NCBI GenBank assembly: GCA_019925795.1
Contig: CM034312.1
Location: forward strand, 81,719,528-81,783,527
DNA length: 64,000 bases
Source: Dendrobium chrysotoxum
Lineage: Eukaryota; Streptophyta; Magnoliopsida; Asparagales; Orchidaceae
Direction of reading: 5' to 3'
The position numbers and the translations under genes are program-made. The notes beneath the pieces were generated by a model, which saw only the letters and a program-made list of their open reading frames with translations, made no database searches and was not told where the DNA came from. This document shows, in pieces, positions 1 through 11,282 of the stretch. Numbering within the stretch: position 1 is the stretch's first letter; every line of letters starts with the position of its first letter.

Positions 1-75
1 CTAGTTCAAGAAATTTTTATACTAAAAAGCCGCTTCAGAAAGCAGTAAGAAAACTATCTCAAAACGAGTCCTTAA
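1..75. mobile_element. Right half of a Tourist-like MITE cut by the window edge
   Basis: The sequence carries the internal AAAAAGCCGCTTCAGAAAGC segment and a terminal inverted repeat ending near CGAGTCCTTA. Both match the family seen complete at 39661-39780. Only the right half lies in the window. Confidence 0.6.
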
Positions 76-491
76 TCTCTTTGTTATAAGGGAAAACTCA
101 CATTAATTTGCTTACATATACTAAGAAACTCTACGCCTTAAATTTTGTATAACGTTACATTCCCTTGCGAAGGAATTTATTACTGCGGGTGTCAACTATC
201 TCAGTTGATAAAGATCTTGAAATTTATTGTCCAACATTTCTATTCAAAATATCTCATACATCAAATTTATGCATGCTTATGAACAAAACATGATAGATAT
301 AATTAGACATTACCTATAATTTTATTGTTTAGACCATAACTACACCACATAATCCAAATTAATGCAACATCTTAAGTATAATAGTCACTAAAATAAGTAG
401 CTCATCTCCCCCACAATCTTCATTCTAATATGTATGTTTGAAACACATTGAATTGCCTCATGATCTCATTAATTTATTGAGAGTGAGGATT
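76..491. other. Flank downstream of the alpha-CA gene
   Basis: AT-rich sequence between the MITE fragment and the stop codon of the minus-strand gene; it should include the 3' UTR. No other gene or repeat structure is visible. Confidence 0.4.
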
Positions 492-3400
492 TCACTTAGA
501 CTCATCATAGAGCTCAACATTTCTTTCATTTAATGACTGAATAGGCCTGGCATTGTTCTGATACTCTGGAGCAAGAGAGGATTTGATCAAAGCAACTTGG
601 TCCTTGGAGACCTTCCTCACCTGAAAAGGCATATGATAGTTCTCATGAGTTCAAATTAATCCCAACTATCAATCTATTTAGATAGAAAATTGACTAAGGT
701 GATGTAATTGTATTTTGATTTTCTGAAAATCAGAAGTATAGGATCAAATTGAGGGGATTTTGGAAGAATGAAAGTAGAATATTTGCTCTTTATATAACTA
801 AAATCATCAAAATGCTATGGTTATGACCTATTAGGAAGAGAAATATGAGATATTTAAGATTAATTCGTTTGGGACAGCTTTAAAGTTTAAGCCACTGCTT
901 TTTTACTTGCTTTTAAAGAGATTTTTGTACTAAAAAGTAGCTTTGTAAAGTAATAAGAAAGCCGCCCAAACAAAGGCTAAACTAGGAAATTGGGAAAATA
1001 ATATAGGTTTTTGATCTAATTAAGGTGAAAATAAGCGATTTTACTAGCTGAACTTCAGGAAAAAAAATGAAGAGATTGTGATGCTTTTTTACGAATTTTG
1101 GATTTCTTGATCATTTGTATCTTTCAACTTTTGAACCTATTGAAAATCATTCTGAGAATGCTGAGGATCTTATTGAAAATTAATCTGAAAATTTCAAGGA
1201 TACTGAAAATCTTATGAATTATTTTGAAGATTTGGAAGATAATAGACTTCTTTGGCATCTTTCGCTTTCATTCTTTATTTTTGAAAAGACCACTTGGATG
1301 ATGTAGATTCCTCATGCTGGGTAATGTTAAGAAATTAGTGTTAAATTGTGCAGTTTAAATTCAGACAAGCAACAATGATGCTTATATCATATTCGATAAA
1401 AATTATTTCAACTTAGGTTTCGTTTGAGACGACTTTCTTTTTGCTTTTTAAAGCAGCTTACCAGTATAAAAAATTTAATTTTTGTACTAGAAAGAAAACT
1501 ATTTTAAGAAGCAGTAAGAAAACCGTCCCAAACGAAGCCTTAATCTCATATATATCGCAATAATTCATAACAAAAATCATAAAAACACAAAGAGAATGAG
1601 ATTACTACATATAACTTGATGGCAAAATAAGAACACATTACCTTGCCAAGAATATACCATGTGACATTCTCGGTACAAGGAGGGGTTGTGAGTGAGCCAA
1701 CATATTTGAAGAACCTTCGACTATGACGCTTCAAGGACTTGGTTCGGATTGGACCAATTGGCACTTGAATCTCTTCATCCCTCGAGCAATGTTCCTTAGC
1801 CAATTGAGCCACCGAATCCTTCAACTATACCCATCAGCAGATTAAGTGAACCATATATATTTCATAAGAATGTAAGATATGCTCAAAATAAATATCATTT
1901 ATAGCTTAGAGGATTTGTCTAACCTGATAGAGAAAAGGGTCAGTGTTACCAAAATCATATAGAATAGCTACAATTGCAACATTGCCATCTTCATCTTCAC
2001 TCTCATGAACCATTTGAAGCTCCAATGGATATCTATCAAAACAAATCAAATGCAAATTAGCAATCATTTAGGTTTTGTTTGGGATAGCTTTCTTACTGTT
2101 TTTTAAAGCAGCTTTCTAGAAGCTGCTTTAAGAAGCAGTAAGAAAGCCGTCTCAAACGAAATCTTAAGTTTTCATAAGAAGAAAGGAGAAATTATTTCCA
2201 TACGTTAAAGTTTCATTATTATCTCATCAAAAGAGAATCATTAAATTTGAATTAAAATAATTTATTTAAATTTGATTAAAATAAATTTAAAATAATTGAT
2301 TAAAAAAACTTATAAAATAATATGTATTACACTTTTCTTAAATAAAATTCAATGAAAAAATCATTTTAACTTAATTTGCATAAAATTAAAATAATAAATA
2401 TATAATCAATAATGATTTTTTAAATGATATAATTTTGCAATATTAATTACATAATATCAAATTAATTATTGAAGATATATATACTAATTAATATATCATT
2501 AAAAATAATAATTCATACAGCTGCGTATCAATGCTGTGCTCTGATGGTGCATGCCAATGCAATTCCTTTAAAGAATAGTTCTTCCCATCTTGCAACAAGA
2601 GTCCCCCACTTTTCTCAAATTTCAACTGTACCCAAAAAAAATAAAAAAAATAATATATTTTTAGTAAATTTTAATGATATGAAAAACAAAATAATTTTAT
2701 AAATCTTAAAAAAAAAACAGGTTATAAGCATCATCAATATCTAATTATTCTAAAGTGCTGCCTTAAATTGAAAAAAAAAAAAAGGAAACATGATCAATAT
2801 ATATATTATATATATATTATATTTTATTTTTGGTTATTAAATGAAACTAATTGCTAAATGTTATCACTAACTTATGATTCATTGGAGTATAATTTGATTA
2901 AATAAAGGGTGCAAATTGCAAAAAAAAAAAACTAATTTAACTTGAGTACTACATGAATATGATTTTTTGTTATCTATGCTAATAAAGTAATTAATTATAT
3001 AATTATTTATATATATATGCATAGTTAAAAATTTATGTTAATATGTCCTGCTATAATTTATATCAGGATGCAATTGTAAATCATTAAATTTTCTTTAAGA
3101 TTAGTGCAGCATAAATTTTTTATACACAACACTAATCTCAAAGCAAATTCATTAATCTCAAATTCATACTAATACAACATGTATTATTGACAAATAATTA
3201 AGTTAATGGATGAATTTTGCAAAGCCCACTAACAAAAAATTGAAATTTGTATAAATAACCTTATGACATTCCAATATTTATAGGAGGTATACCATACCAT
3301 TACATTGAAGCCATTGTTAATAAGAGTGGCATTTGCATCAACATAAAGCCTACTGAGGTCATGCAATTTGGTGTTTAGAGTGGCATTATCCTGCAAAATG

Positions 3401-4584
3401 TTGATGGGAGATTGAATGGTTCCGCTGGAGCAAGATTTGTACTCAGTAGCGAGATTTCCCCAATTGGATGGGCCATTTCCAGCATAATTGAAGCTAACAA
3501 ATCCTTCAAAAATATTTATTAAAAAAAAAGAAAATTAAAATTAGAAAATAATAGATGTCATGTAAATATGATTTAGGAAATTACATTTTTGTATATTTTG
3601 TTTGCCAATAAAATATTAATTTGCAATCGTGAATGAATCATTGGACATATAAATCATTCGAAGCTGATTATAACTAAGTTGTATTCAAAATGACATACTT
3701 CGAATATGATTCGAACAATTCATCATTTCTTCACACAAGCGCAATATGAGCTCTATCATGAACTCCTCTTCTTAACATATCATCGGTGTCGTCGATGCCT
3801 ACAGCCAACAAGCTCCATTTGCATGTAGTCGATCATATGCCTTACCTCATTAACTTCGTTGTGAACTCTTCTTGGCCTTTACATACCATCAATCCTAATG
3901 CCTTCCCCAGTTAAGCTCCCTTCATACACAATTAGAGCTTATAGATGTCTTCCCCAACAACTATCATCATGAACTCATCTTCTCCTTCACATGTCAGCCT
4001 TCCCCTAATGAGCTCTCATCACAGGCAACCAGTTTCATCAATGCCTTCTCAACGATTTTCATTTTGAAACCTTCCCTTAGCTCGCTATGATTCAAACCAA
4101 GGTTCGAAATCAAATCACGATCAAACCAATTTGAATTCAAACAAGTTTCAAAGGACTTCAACAATCAATCCGCAAATACAAGAAGTTGTTCCTCATTGGA
4201 GTAAATTTCGCCTAAAATAAATCTTGAGGCATATTTATCAAAATAAACACAATGCATGGACATGCCAATTACATGTATTATGAGGCATACAAAATCAAAT
4301 TTTGCTATAAAAATATCTTGACATGTTTTGTATTAGATAAAGAAACAAATGAACAAATTAAAAATAAAATGTTAAAAAGTAAATTGCATCAAAAAAAAAA
4401 AAAGATCAATACTAATTGCACGAGAATATCCTAATATAAATTTATAAATAAAAATAAAAAAGTTTTTCTCGCAACAAATCAAAACAATCTATACAAATTA
4501 TTCAGACTAACCGCTATGAGCCTCCACATGGAAGAGAAGAAGAAAAGCTAATCCCAAAGCTAAGAAAACATCTTTGGTAGCCAT
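492..4584 (-). CDS. Alpha-carbonic-anhydrase-like (dioscorin/nectarin-like) secreted protein, six exons
   Basis: The gene is rebuilt from six minus-strand exons joined by GT-AG introns: 4584-4512, 3503-3298, 2625-2519, 2032-1924, 1824-1642 and 620-492. Phases agree and give 268 aa, the usual plant alpha-CA length. Residues 1-23 look like a signal peptide (MATKDVFLALGLAFLLLF), so the protein is probably secreted or vacuolar. Family marks: NWGNL at 38-42, QSPINI at 55-60, HWHAPSEH at 116-123, ELQMVHE at 133-139, SLTTPPC at 209-215. Cys49 and Cys215 match the usual disulfide pair, and NAT/NVT sites could be glycosylated. Alpha-CAs hydrate CO2 with zinc held by three His. Here His116 and His118 are present, but the third ligand position is Gln135 (codon CAA), and the usual proton-shuttle His is Phe90 (TTC). 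Substitution of a metal ligand is known in yam dioscorins, so catalysis is doubtful and a storage or derived role is possible. The start is the first ATG before the signal peptide. Confidence 0.9.
861..979. mobile_element. Tourist-like MITE, degraded, in CA intron 5
   Basis: Starts TTCGTTTGGGACAGC and ends with the inverted partner GCCGCCCAAACAAAGGC. It is one of about ten members of the family in this window and lies in the last intron of the CA-like gene. Confidence 0.6.
1413..1542. mobile_element. Tourist-like MITE in CA intron 5
   Basis: Terminal inverted repeats GGTTTCGTTTGAGACG and CGTCCCAAACGAAGCC are flanked by TTA on both sides. A 3-bp TTA duplication fits the PIF/Harbinger (Tourist) group. 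It is the second copy in the same intron. Confidence 0.75.
2068..2166. mobile_element. Short Tourist-like MITE in CA intron 3
   Basis: A nearly perfect 99-bp foldback: GGTTTTGTTTGGGATAGC pairs with GCCGTCTCAAACGAAATC. TTA is present at both edges. It is shorter than its relatives because the central AT-rich spacer is missing. Confidence 0.75.
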
Positions 4585-5498
4585 TCCTTAAATTCTCCTA
4601 TTGGCCTCTCCAACTCTCTCAAAAAAAGGCAATGACTTTGTTTATCCCTTCTCAATCTTCCCTTTTAAAAAGCAATGGGGGAAGAAAAAACCCTCTCAAA
4701 GACCTCCAAATAAGGTATAAATAGATATAAATCAGTGGAACTCAATGGTGTTTGTTTCTCTGCCTTCCTCTAATGATGGAGAAATGAGTAAATAAAGGGA
4801 TTTAGGGGTGATTTTATGCTATTTTTAGCTCTATCTTTTATTTTTCTCTAACTTCATGTGTATAATTTTTTTTCGTCAATTATTCAATCATAAAATATAT
4901 ATTTATTTTTTATTTATGTGATTACACGATGACGAAAACAATCGAAATAATAATTCTTAGAGACAATCTTCATGATTATTTTTATTTGTTAATAATTTTG
5001 TTGTCCATTTGTTATAAAATAATCATACTCATTGGTAAGGAACTAATTTAGTTTTGTTTGTTCAAAGTTAGGAAGCCCATTTCTCCCTATCACAAAATAT
5101 TCTATTTTTACTGTTTTTTTTTTTTTGTGAAGATAATATAGTTTTAAGAAATAATATACTATGATAAATCTAAAGTAATAATATTTATTTTTGGGAATAT
5201 CAATAGCATTTATTATAAGATAGATAAAACTAAAAGCTACTGAGAAAAAAATCAAAATGTCAAAAGGTAAGTTATAGTATTTTAAATAAATTTTAAGTAA
5301 AAAAATTAATTCAATAATATATGCAAAGTTAAATTTAGTTAAATATGAAATATATTTGAAGAACTGACAAAACAATGTGAGAAAATATGAAGAAAAGACC
5401 AATAATAATCAGAATAATAAATTAATAATTGTTGCTACATTTTTCTTTTAATATTTTGAGTTTATTTATCTTTCTTAGCTTTCACATGCTTCTCCATT
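4585..5498. other. 5' flank of the CA-like gene
   Basis: Probable promoter and 5' UTR of the minus-strand gene. A TATA-like AT run lies near 4712-4730 (on the minus strand CTATTTATACC), about 130 bp before the ATG. The rest is AT-rich; a 119-codon minus-strand ORF at 5043-5402 is Phe/Tyr/Ile/Lys-rich low complexity and is not called. Confidence 0.35.
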
Positions 5499-5503
5499 AT
5501 CAT
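5499..5503. repeat. Target-site duplication ATCAT (left)
   Basis: ATCAT directly precedes the LTR start TGTTG at 5504. The identical ATCAT follows the other LTR at 12347-12351, fixing the element borders. Confidence 0.85.
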
Positions 5504-5782
5504 TGTTGCGGGATAGAATATACACGGCGACAGAGTTAGAATTTTACGTCTTAGCGTTGCACGAATATCCAGCTCACACACAGAGAACACAAGATTTTTA
5601 CGTGGAAAATTCTGGAAAGGGGAAAAGCCATGGGGCCTGGCCCAATTGAAATGATTCCACTAGAACTTGAATAGGTTACAGTGGGCTGACTCACCTCCAA
5701 GGGCGATCAGATAACAAGTATCAATCGTAGGGTTTAAGTCAGGGGTATGTGTAAGTCCGATGTCACACTGGCGAAACTTCGG

Positions 5783-6320
5783 GGTCACCCGGTGATCTGG
5801 CAGAACTTCGGGCCCTTAGTGGTGGTCTGGTAGAACTACAGACCTTAGGTGAAGGTCCGGCGGAGCTCAGGGCGTTAAGCGGTGGTCTGACGGAGTTGAG
5901 GACATCAGGTGGTGATCCGGCGGAGCTCAAGGCCTCAGGTGGTGGTCCGGCAGAGTGCAGGGCCTCAGGTGGTGGTCCGGCGGAGTGTAGAGCCTTAGGT
6001 GGTGGTTCGGCAAAGGGCAGGGCTTCAGGTGGTGGTTCGGAGAAGTGCAGGGCCTTAGGTGGTGGTCCGGCAAAGTGCAGGGCCTCAGGTGGTGGTCCGG
6101 CGAAGTGTAGGGCCTCAGATGATGGTCCGGCAGAGTGCAGGGCCTTAGGTGGTGGTCCGGCAGAGTGCAGGGCCTCAGGTGGTGGTCCCGTAAAGTGCAG
6201 GGCCTCAGGTGGTGGTCATGCGAAGTGCAGGGCCTCAAGTGATGGTCCGGTGGAGTGCAGGGCCTTAGGTGGTGTTCTGGCAGAGTGCAGGGCCTCAGGT
6301 GATGGTCCGGCAGAGCTCCG
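5783..6320. repeat. 30-bp minisatellite inside the 3' LTR (~18 units)
   Basis: The unit is GGCCTCAGGTGGTGGTCCGG followed by CAGAGTGCAG, 30 bp, with point variants. Because 30 is a multiple of three and stops are rare, both strands show open frames (5896-6372 plus, 5927-6349 minus) that encode 10-residue repeats; they are by-products of the array. Confidence 0.9.
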
Positions 6321-6406
6321 GCTGTGGTCGAGGAGGAGCAAGGAGGCAAGAGCTCTCTCTTTTCTCCCTTAGGATTAGGTCACCTTTTCAAGGAGGAGAG
6401 GGGGCT

Positions 6407-6415
6407 CTATTTATA
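6407..6415 (-). promoter_or_regulatory. TATA box of the 3' LTR
   Basis: The minus strand reads TATAAATAG in the same place as in the 5' LTR (11878-11886). Confidence 0.55.
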
Positions 6416-6872
6416 GACTTGTAGGAGTGGCATGGCCCGTAAATAGGAGGAAGATCAAGGGTAGTTAGGGAGTGGTTTGAATGGATGGCCGATGTTGAAT
6501 CCCTTGATCGTGGATCGTTGGATGGGCATTTGAAGGTCTTAGAGATCAGATTTTGGCGATCTTGGGCTCGTTGGATTCGTCTCGTCGAGCCGCTCGATTT
6601 GACTATAAGCATGTCATATTTGAAGACTATTTGGTAATCCAAATTAAGGTTTGAACCTTCCAACAGCGCTTCAGACTCTTGATTTGGATCCATTTGGGCT
6701 CAGATTGGGTTGAATTTGGTATCGTTGGGTTTGTATTTCCAAAAAGTTCAGTTCGGTTGCAAGTTTACTGAAATCATAGTTCGAATGGTCCCAATTTTAA
6801 TTTCAGAAGTTTCCAACTTGATTTTGCCTCGAGATTTGTGTCCGATCAAGATAAATTTTTGACGATGTATTA

Positions 6873-6890
6873 GTTGCCCCCCTATTTTCG
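6873..6890 (-). promoter_or_regulatory. Polypurine tract of the gag-only element
   Basis: The minus strand reads AAATAGGGGGGCAAC directly before the 3' LTR, the expected place and composition of a plus-strand primer site. It is typical of gypsy-type elements. Confidence 0.6.
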
Positions 6891-7674
6891 AACTTCGAAG
6901 CTCTAGAAGTCCAAAAATACGTGTCACAGCCTTCGGATAATTTTTTGCATGATTTGTAATTTGGAAATAATTCAATCTTAGGCATAGAAGTCCCGAATAG
7001 CTTCGAAAGTGTTAAAATTGAGTCAAGAACGTCGAAAAATGGTACCAGGGACCCCAAAAATGTTCGATTTGACCTTTTCGGGCCCAAAATTGGGCCCGAA
7101 AACGACTTGGGGCAGACCAGCCGCCGCCGCCGCGCGCCGCTGCCCAGCTGCCCACGCTGCCCGGCCTCCCGCGCGCCGCAGGTCCTGCCTGCGAACCGCG
7201 CGGCTTTGCCGCGCTAACCGGCTCTGGCCGATCGTGGCTGACTAGCTAGCGGTTGGCTAACCGCCAAGCAATTTTTTTTCAAAATAATAATAAAAAATAA
7301 AAAAAAATAAAAAAATAATTATATATATATAATTATTTTATTTTAATTTATTTTATTTATTATTTTTCTTTCTATATTTTTTTTCAAAATTCCCAAAATA
7401 CTCTCTTCAACTATAAATAGACCCCCCCTGGGCCTTCAAAACTTGCACCTCTCTTCTCCTCCCCCCTTCTTCTTTCATTTGAGGCATTCCCCTGGCCTTG
7501 CACAGGCGGCATCACCTGTTCAGGCCCAGGGCCCCTCTCTACAAGAAGGAGGTTCCCCCCTTCTTCTTCTCTCCCTCACGTTGAGGCATTCCCCTAGCCA
7601 TGCTCAGGTGGTATCCCCTGTCCAGGTTTAGGGCCCCTCATTGAGCAGGAGTCTTCCCCTTCTTCTTCTAGAGA
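6891..7674. other. Non-coding internal part of the element: GC-rich block, AT tract, TATA-like site, duplicated 100-bp segment
   Basis: 7100-7245 is strongly GC-rich (GCCGCC-type runs), then an AT-only tract at 7268-7380, then TATAAATAG on the plus strand at 7412-7420. Two ~100-bp direct copies beginning GAGGCATTCCCCTGGCC (7481) and GAGGCATTCCCCTAGCC (7581) follow. No pol homology is seen. The plus-strand TATA points against the element's own direction. Confidence 0.55.
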
Positions 7675-8720
7675 TTTTGCGGAGGTCCGACGTTAGTCGG
7701 TGGAAGTCTGGAAACGGACGGAAGTCCAACATTGGGAAGAATCCTGGTGATGGGTAGAAGTCCGAAGAGGGTCCGACGACGGGTAGAAGTTCGATGTTGG
7801 GTAGAAGTTCGGCATCGGGTAGGACTCCGACGAGGGTCCGGCGATGGGCAGAAGTCTGGCGTCAGGTAGAAGTTCAGCATCGGATTCGGAATCCGATGAG
7901 GGGCAGAAGTCTGACGTTGGGTAGAAGTTCGGCGTTTGGTAGGACTCCGACGAGGGTCCGACGACGGGCAGAAGTTCGGCTTCGGGTAGAAGTTCATCGT
8001 CGAGTAGGAATCTAACAAAGGTCCGATGATGGGCAAAAGTCAGACATAGGGTAGTAGTTCGGCGTCAGGTAGGACTCTGACTAGGGTCCAATGACGGGCA
8101 GAAGTCCGGCGTCGGGTAGGAATCCGACGAGGGTCCGACATCGGGTAGAAGTAAGGTGTTGGGCAGAAGTTCGACAAAAATCTCGGCCAGAAATCCAGCA
8201 ACTGGAGGAAGCTCGGTGTCAGGCAGAAGCTCTGATGAAGATCTGACGATGGGAAGAAGTCCGACGTCGGGTAGAAGCTCTGATGAAGATCCGACGTCGG
8301 GCAGAAGCTCTGATGAAGATCCGACGACGGGCAACGGGGGGAAGCTCGGTGTCGGGCAGAAGCTCTGATGAAGATCCAATGACGGGCAAAAGTCCAACGT
8401 TGGGTAGAGTATGGTGTCGGGCAGAAGTCCGACAAAGATCTTGGGCAAAAATCCAGCAACGAGGAGAAGCTTGGTGTCGGGCAGAAGTGTGACGAGGGTC
8501 TAGTGACGGGCAGAAGTCCGGCATCAGGTAGAAGTTCAGCGTCAGGTAAAAGTTTAACGAGGGTCCAGCGACGGGCAGAAGTCCAACGTCGATTAGAAGT
8601 TCTGATGAAGATCCGGTGACGGGAAGAAGCCCGGCAATAGAAGGAAGCTCAGCATCGGACAGAAGTCCAACGAAAGTCCCACGACGAGTAGAAGTCCAGC
8701 GACGGCAGGAAGTTTATTGT
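7675..8720. repeat. Degenerate GAAGTCCG/GGGTCCGACG tandem region
   Basis: About 1 kb built from variants of GGGCAGAAGTCCGACG and GGTAGGACTCCGACGAGG in irregular order, including several copies of AGAAGCTCTGATGAAGAT near 8225-8370. Open frames on both strands here come from the repeat and show no protein family. Confidence 0.75.
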
Positions 8721-8729
8721 CGGGGGCTT

Positions 8730-9110
8730 CTTGATGACGTGATCTTGTATAGAAGAGGTTGAGAGAATTCATCAATGATGTATGACCTATCCAAGGTTAT
8801 ATATAAGAGAGCACTGCTCGATGACGTTAACCTGTGTGGAAGAGGTTGAGAGAATCCACCAAGGATGTAAGACATATTCGAGATTGTATGTCAGAGCCTT
8901 TGCTCGATGACGTTAACCTGTATAGAAGAGGTCGAGAGAATCCACCAAGGATATGAGACCTATCCGAGGTTGTATGTCAGAGCACTGCTCAATGACGTTA
9001 ACCTGTATGGAAGAGGTTGAGACAATCCATCAAGGATGTGTGACCTATCCGAGGTTGTATATCAGAGCCTTTGCTCGATGACGTTAACCTGTGTAGAAGA
9101 GGTCGAGATC
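8730..9110. repeat. 86-bp tandem repeat, about 4.4 copies
   Basis: The motif CTCGATGACGTTAACCTG recurs at 8817, 8903, 8988 and 9074, so spacing is 85-86 bp. Alternate units end GAGCACTGCT or GAGCCTTTGCT, hinting at a 172-bp higher-order pair. Confidence 0.85.
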
Positions 9111-9504
9111 AAATCCCCCTAGGATTGATCGTCCAATGATTGAGACACAATAAAGATTACGTATTTCTCAAATCAAGGATTAAAATTTGATTTAATTTAT
9201 CATTAATTTTTATTGTCATTTTAAAGAAGGAGACAACATCAAAATGGAACCAATATATTATGTAAGATAATATAACAACTCCTTGGTACAACTTAGGGAT
9301 ACAAGAGTTACATTATGCATATAATATATATATACTGGAACAACACAATATTTAACTTAGAAGAAAATATTATAGATATCAAAAGTGATACCTTGACAAA
9401 ACAAGACAAGTAGTATTACTAACACAAGTGTACGAACTACGCTGTCATTTAATCTCACCAACCATTTGAATACTGTTTAATGGTTGTCTTTATTGTTATT
9501 GATT
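9111..9504. other. Unassigned internal sequence downstream of gag
   Basis: AT-rich and not repetitive by eye. A polymerase gene would be expected here in an autonomous element, but no polymerase motif is present. Confidence 0.5.
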
Positions 9505-10878
9505 TTACCCCCCAGCATCATCTCGAGTAGGTGGGTTTTGGATGAATTGTCGGAGATATCTTTGTCGGATCAGCCTCTCAATCTCATCCTTGAGTTTTTT
9601 GCAAGTTTCAGTAGTGTGTTCACGACTACGGTGGAAATGACAGTATTGATCTTGATTCCCTACGTTCGGCTTCAAAGGATTAGGCCACTTAATATTTTCT
9701 TGATCTCGGACAACCATCAACACATTTGCTCGAGGGGCATTAAGTGGTGTATACTCCTCCTCTTGCCAAAACTCACGTCGTGGTACTGGGGGTCTGGGAG
9801 AGAAATTTTTATTTCGTTTCAAGAATGAGTCCTCCATTGTAGGGGCTTTGTGCTTTTCAGGAGTTTGCTCAAATTGCTTCATGTGGGAATTAATAGCCTC
9901 ATCGACAGAGATTTGCGCCTCCACAAGATGGATTAAGTCGGCATACGAAGGGACTGTGTCTCGCATTAGTGATGAGTAGAAGGGGCCAGGACGAAGCCCT
10001 CCAAGGAAAACTCCTCTCAGTAATTCAGGATCTACTCCTGGAATTTGTCGAGCCTTTGTGGAAAATCATTGGAAATACTCCTTAAGTGATTCTCCTTCAT
10101 TTTGGCAGATCCCAGAGAGGTGAGAAGAATCTTTAGCAATTCTTCGATTGGCGACGAATTATTCGACAAATATCTTGGCCAATCTAACGAATGTAGGAAT
10201 TATTTCAGCTGGAAGTGAGTATAATCATGTTCGAGCTTCTAAGGCTCGTTGTATTTGTATGATGGTACTATAGTGATTGATATACTCGTACGGGTCAGAC
10301 GTCCCGTCGTATGGATCGATGTTCGGTAGTTTAAACCCTGCCGGAATGAGGTGTTGAAGGATGGCTTCAACCATGGGTGAGGACTCCTAGAAGTCCTGCT
10401 GACGAAGAGATTTCCTTACACCTCTTGCGGGGAACTCTTCTTGAACCAATCTTCGTAGTTCATGCCGTAGGATATTGCGAGGGAGTCCAGTAATGTGTGG
10501 TGGGGCTAAGTCCTCGAGGACGTCCGGAGGAATGCAAGGTTGTTGACCTGCGCATGAAGGATGGGTAGAGCTTGCTGTATCAGCAAGTTCACTATCTTGA
10601 TGCGTCAGAGGATGCATCCTTGGCGGAGGGAAAGGAATCTCGGCATGAAGATGTTCTGTTGGAACTTCTCCGACCCGGGGTGGATCTCGAGGGAGAAGGA
10701 TTTCTTCCTATGGAGCTAGTATCGGCTGTCGGGTCTCTCGTAAGAGTTGAAGAATCTCATTCTGAGATTCCTCCATTCTTTGAATACGATCTTCTAGGGA
10801 TGGTCCTGATGTCCCTTCCCTATCAGCATTTTGCCCCCCATGATGAAAAGAGGTTGATGCTTGGCGTCCCAGATTCAT
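9505..10878 (-). pseudogene. Ty3/gypsy (Tat-type) gag pseudogene with four in-frame stops
   Basis: One reading frame runs from a possible ATG at 10878 to the stop at 9505-9507, interrupted by TAG (10708-10710), TAG (10387-10389), TAA (10159-10161) and TGA (10066-10068). The middle has features of the plant retrotransposon gag domain: NIDPYDGTSDPYEYI, then QNEGESLKEYF, then GGLRPGPFYSSL. Near the end is a knuckle-like motif, CHFHRSREHTTETC, spaced C-x2-H-x4-H-x4-C, followed by KLKDEIERLIRQRYLRQF. That CHHC form resembles Tat/Ogre-lineage gags. Gag would form the particle that packages element RNA. No frameshift is evident, only stops, so the gene decayed mainly by point changes. The upstream start is uncertain because the frame is open back into the LTR. 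Confidence 0.8.
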
Positions 10879-10982
10879 AGACCGATTCTGAGATTGATAC
10901 GAATTGGAGCGGGAGGCTCCCAAGATGCGATTGCTGCTCCTGTTGGCATTACAGTGGTGTTTCGGGATAGTGGGACTAGCGT

Positions 10983-11000
10983 TTCCCACAGACGGCGCCA
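10983..11000 (-). promoter_or_regulatory. Primer-binding site of the gag-only element
   Basis: Three bases inside the 5' LTR the minus strand reads TGGCGCCGTCTGTGGGAA. The first nine bases complement a tRNA 3' end ...ACGGCGCCA, which fits plant tRNA-Asp; pairing beyond that is poor, so the tRNA identity is tentative. Confidence 0.65.
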
Positions 11001-11282
11001 AATTGTTGTCGGCTAGAATATACACTGTGATAGAGTTAGATATTTACGTCTTAGCGTTGCACAAATATCCAGCTCACACACAAAGAACATAAGATTTTTA
11101 CATGGAAAACCCTGGAAAGGGGAAAAGCCACGGGGCCTGGCTCAGTTGAAATGATTCCACTAGAATTTGAATAGGTTATAGTGGGCTGACTCACCTCCAA
11201 GGGCGATCATATTACAAGTATCAATCGTACGGTTTAAGTCAGGGGTATGTGTAAGTTCGATGTCACACTAGCGAAACTTCGG

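Larger units (their letters stand above)
5504..6872 (-). repeat. 3' LTR of the gag-only element
   Basis: Matches 11004-12346 along its whole length and contains one extra 30-bp unit (about 18 against 17). In the minus reading it begins TAATACATCGTC after a purine tract and ends in CAACA. A TATA box (minus TATAAATAG, 6407-6415) is conserved in both LTRs. Confidence 0.85.

Noticed and set aside
2469..2702. 77-codon plus-strand ORF
   Set aside because: It overlaps exon 3 of the CA-like gene on the other strand.
5043..5402. 119-codon minus-strand ORF
   Set aside because: It is low-complexity Phe/Tyr/Ile/Lys sequence typical of AT-rich DNA.
5783..6320. Regular 30-bp repeats that could suggest a CRISPR array
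   Set aside because: There are no spacers; units are head-to-tail, lie in an LTR and occur in a plant genome.
5896..6372. 158-codon ORF of 10-residue repeats
   Set aside because: It follows from a 30-bp unit without stops; the opposite strand is open too.
7668..8524. Overlapping ORFs of 70-140 codons on both strands
   Set aside because: They are produced by the degenerate GAAGTCCG tandem region and match no family.
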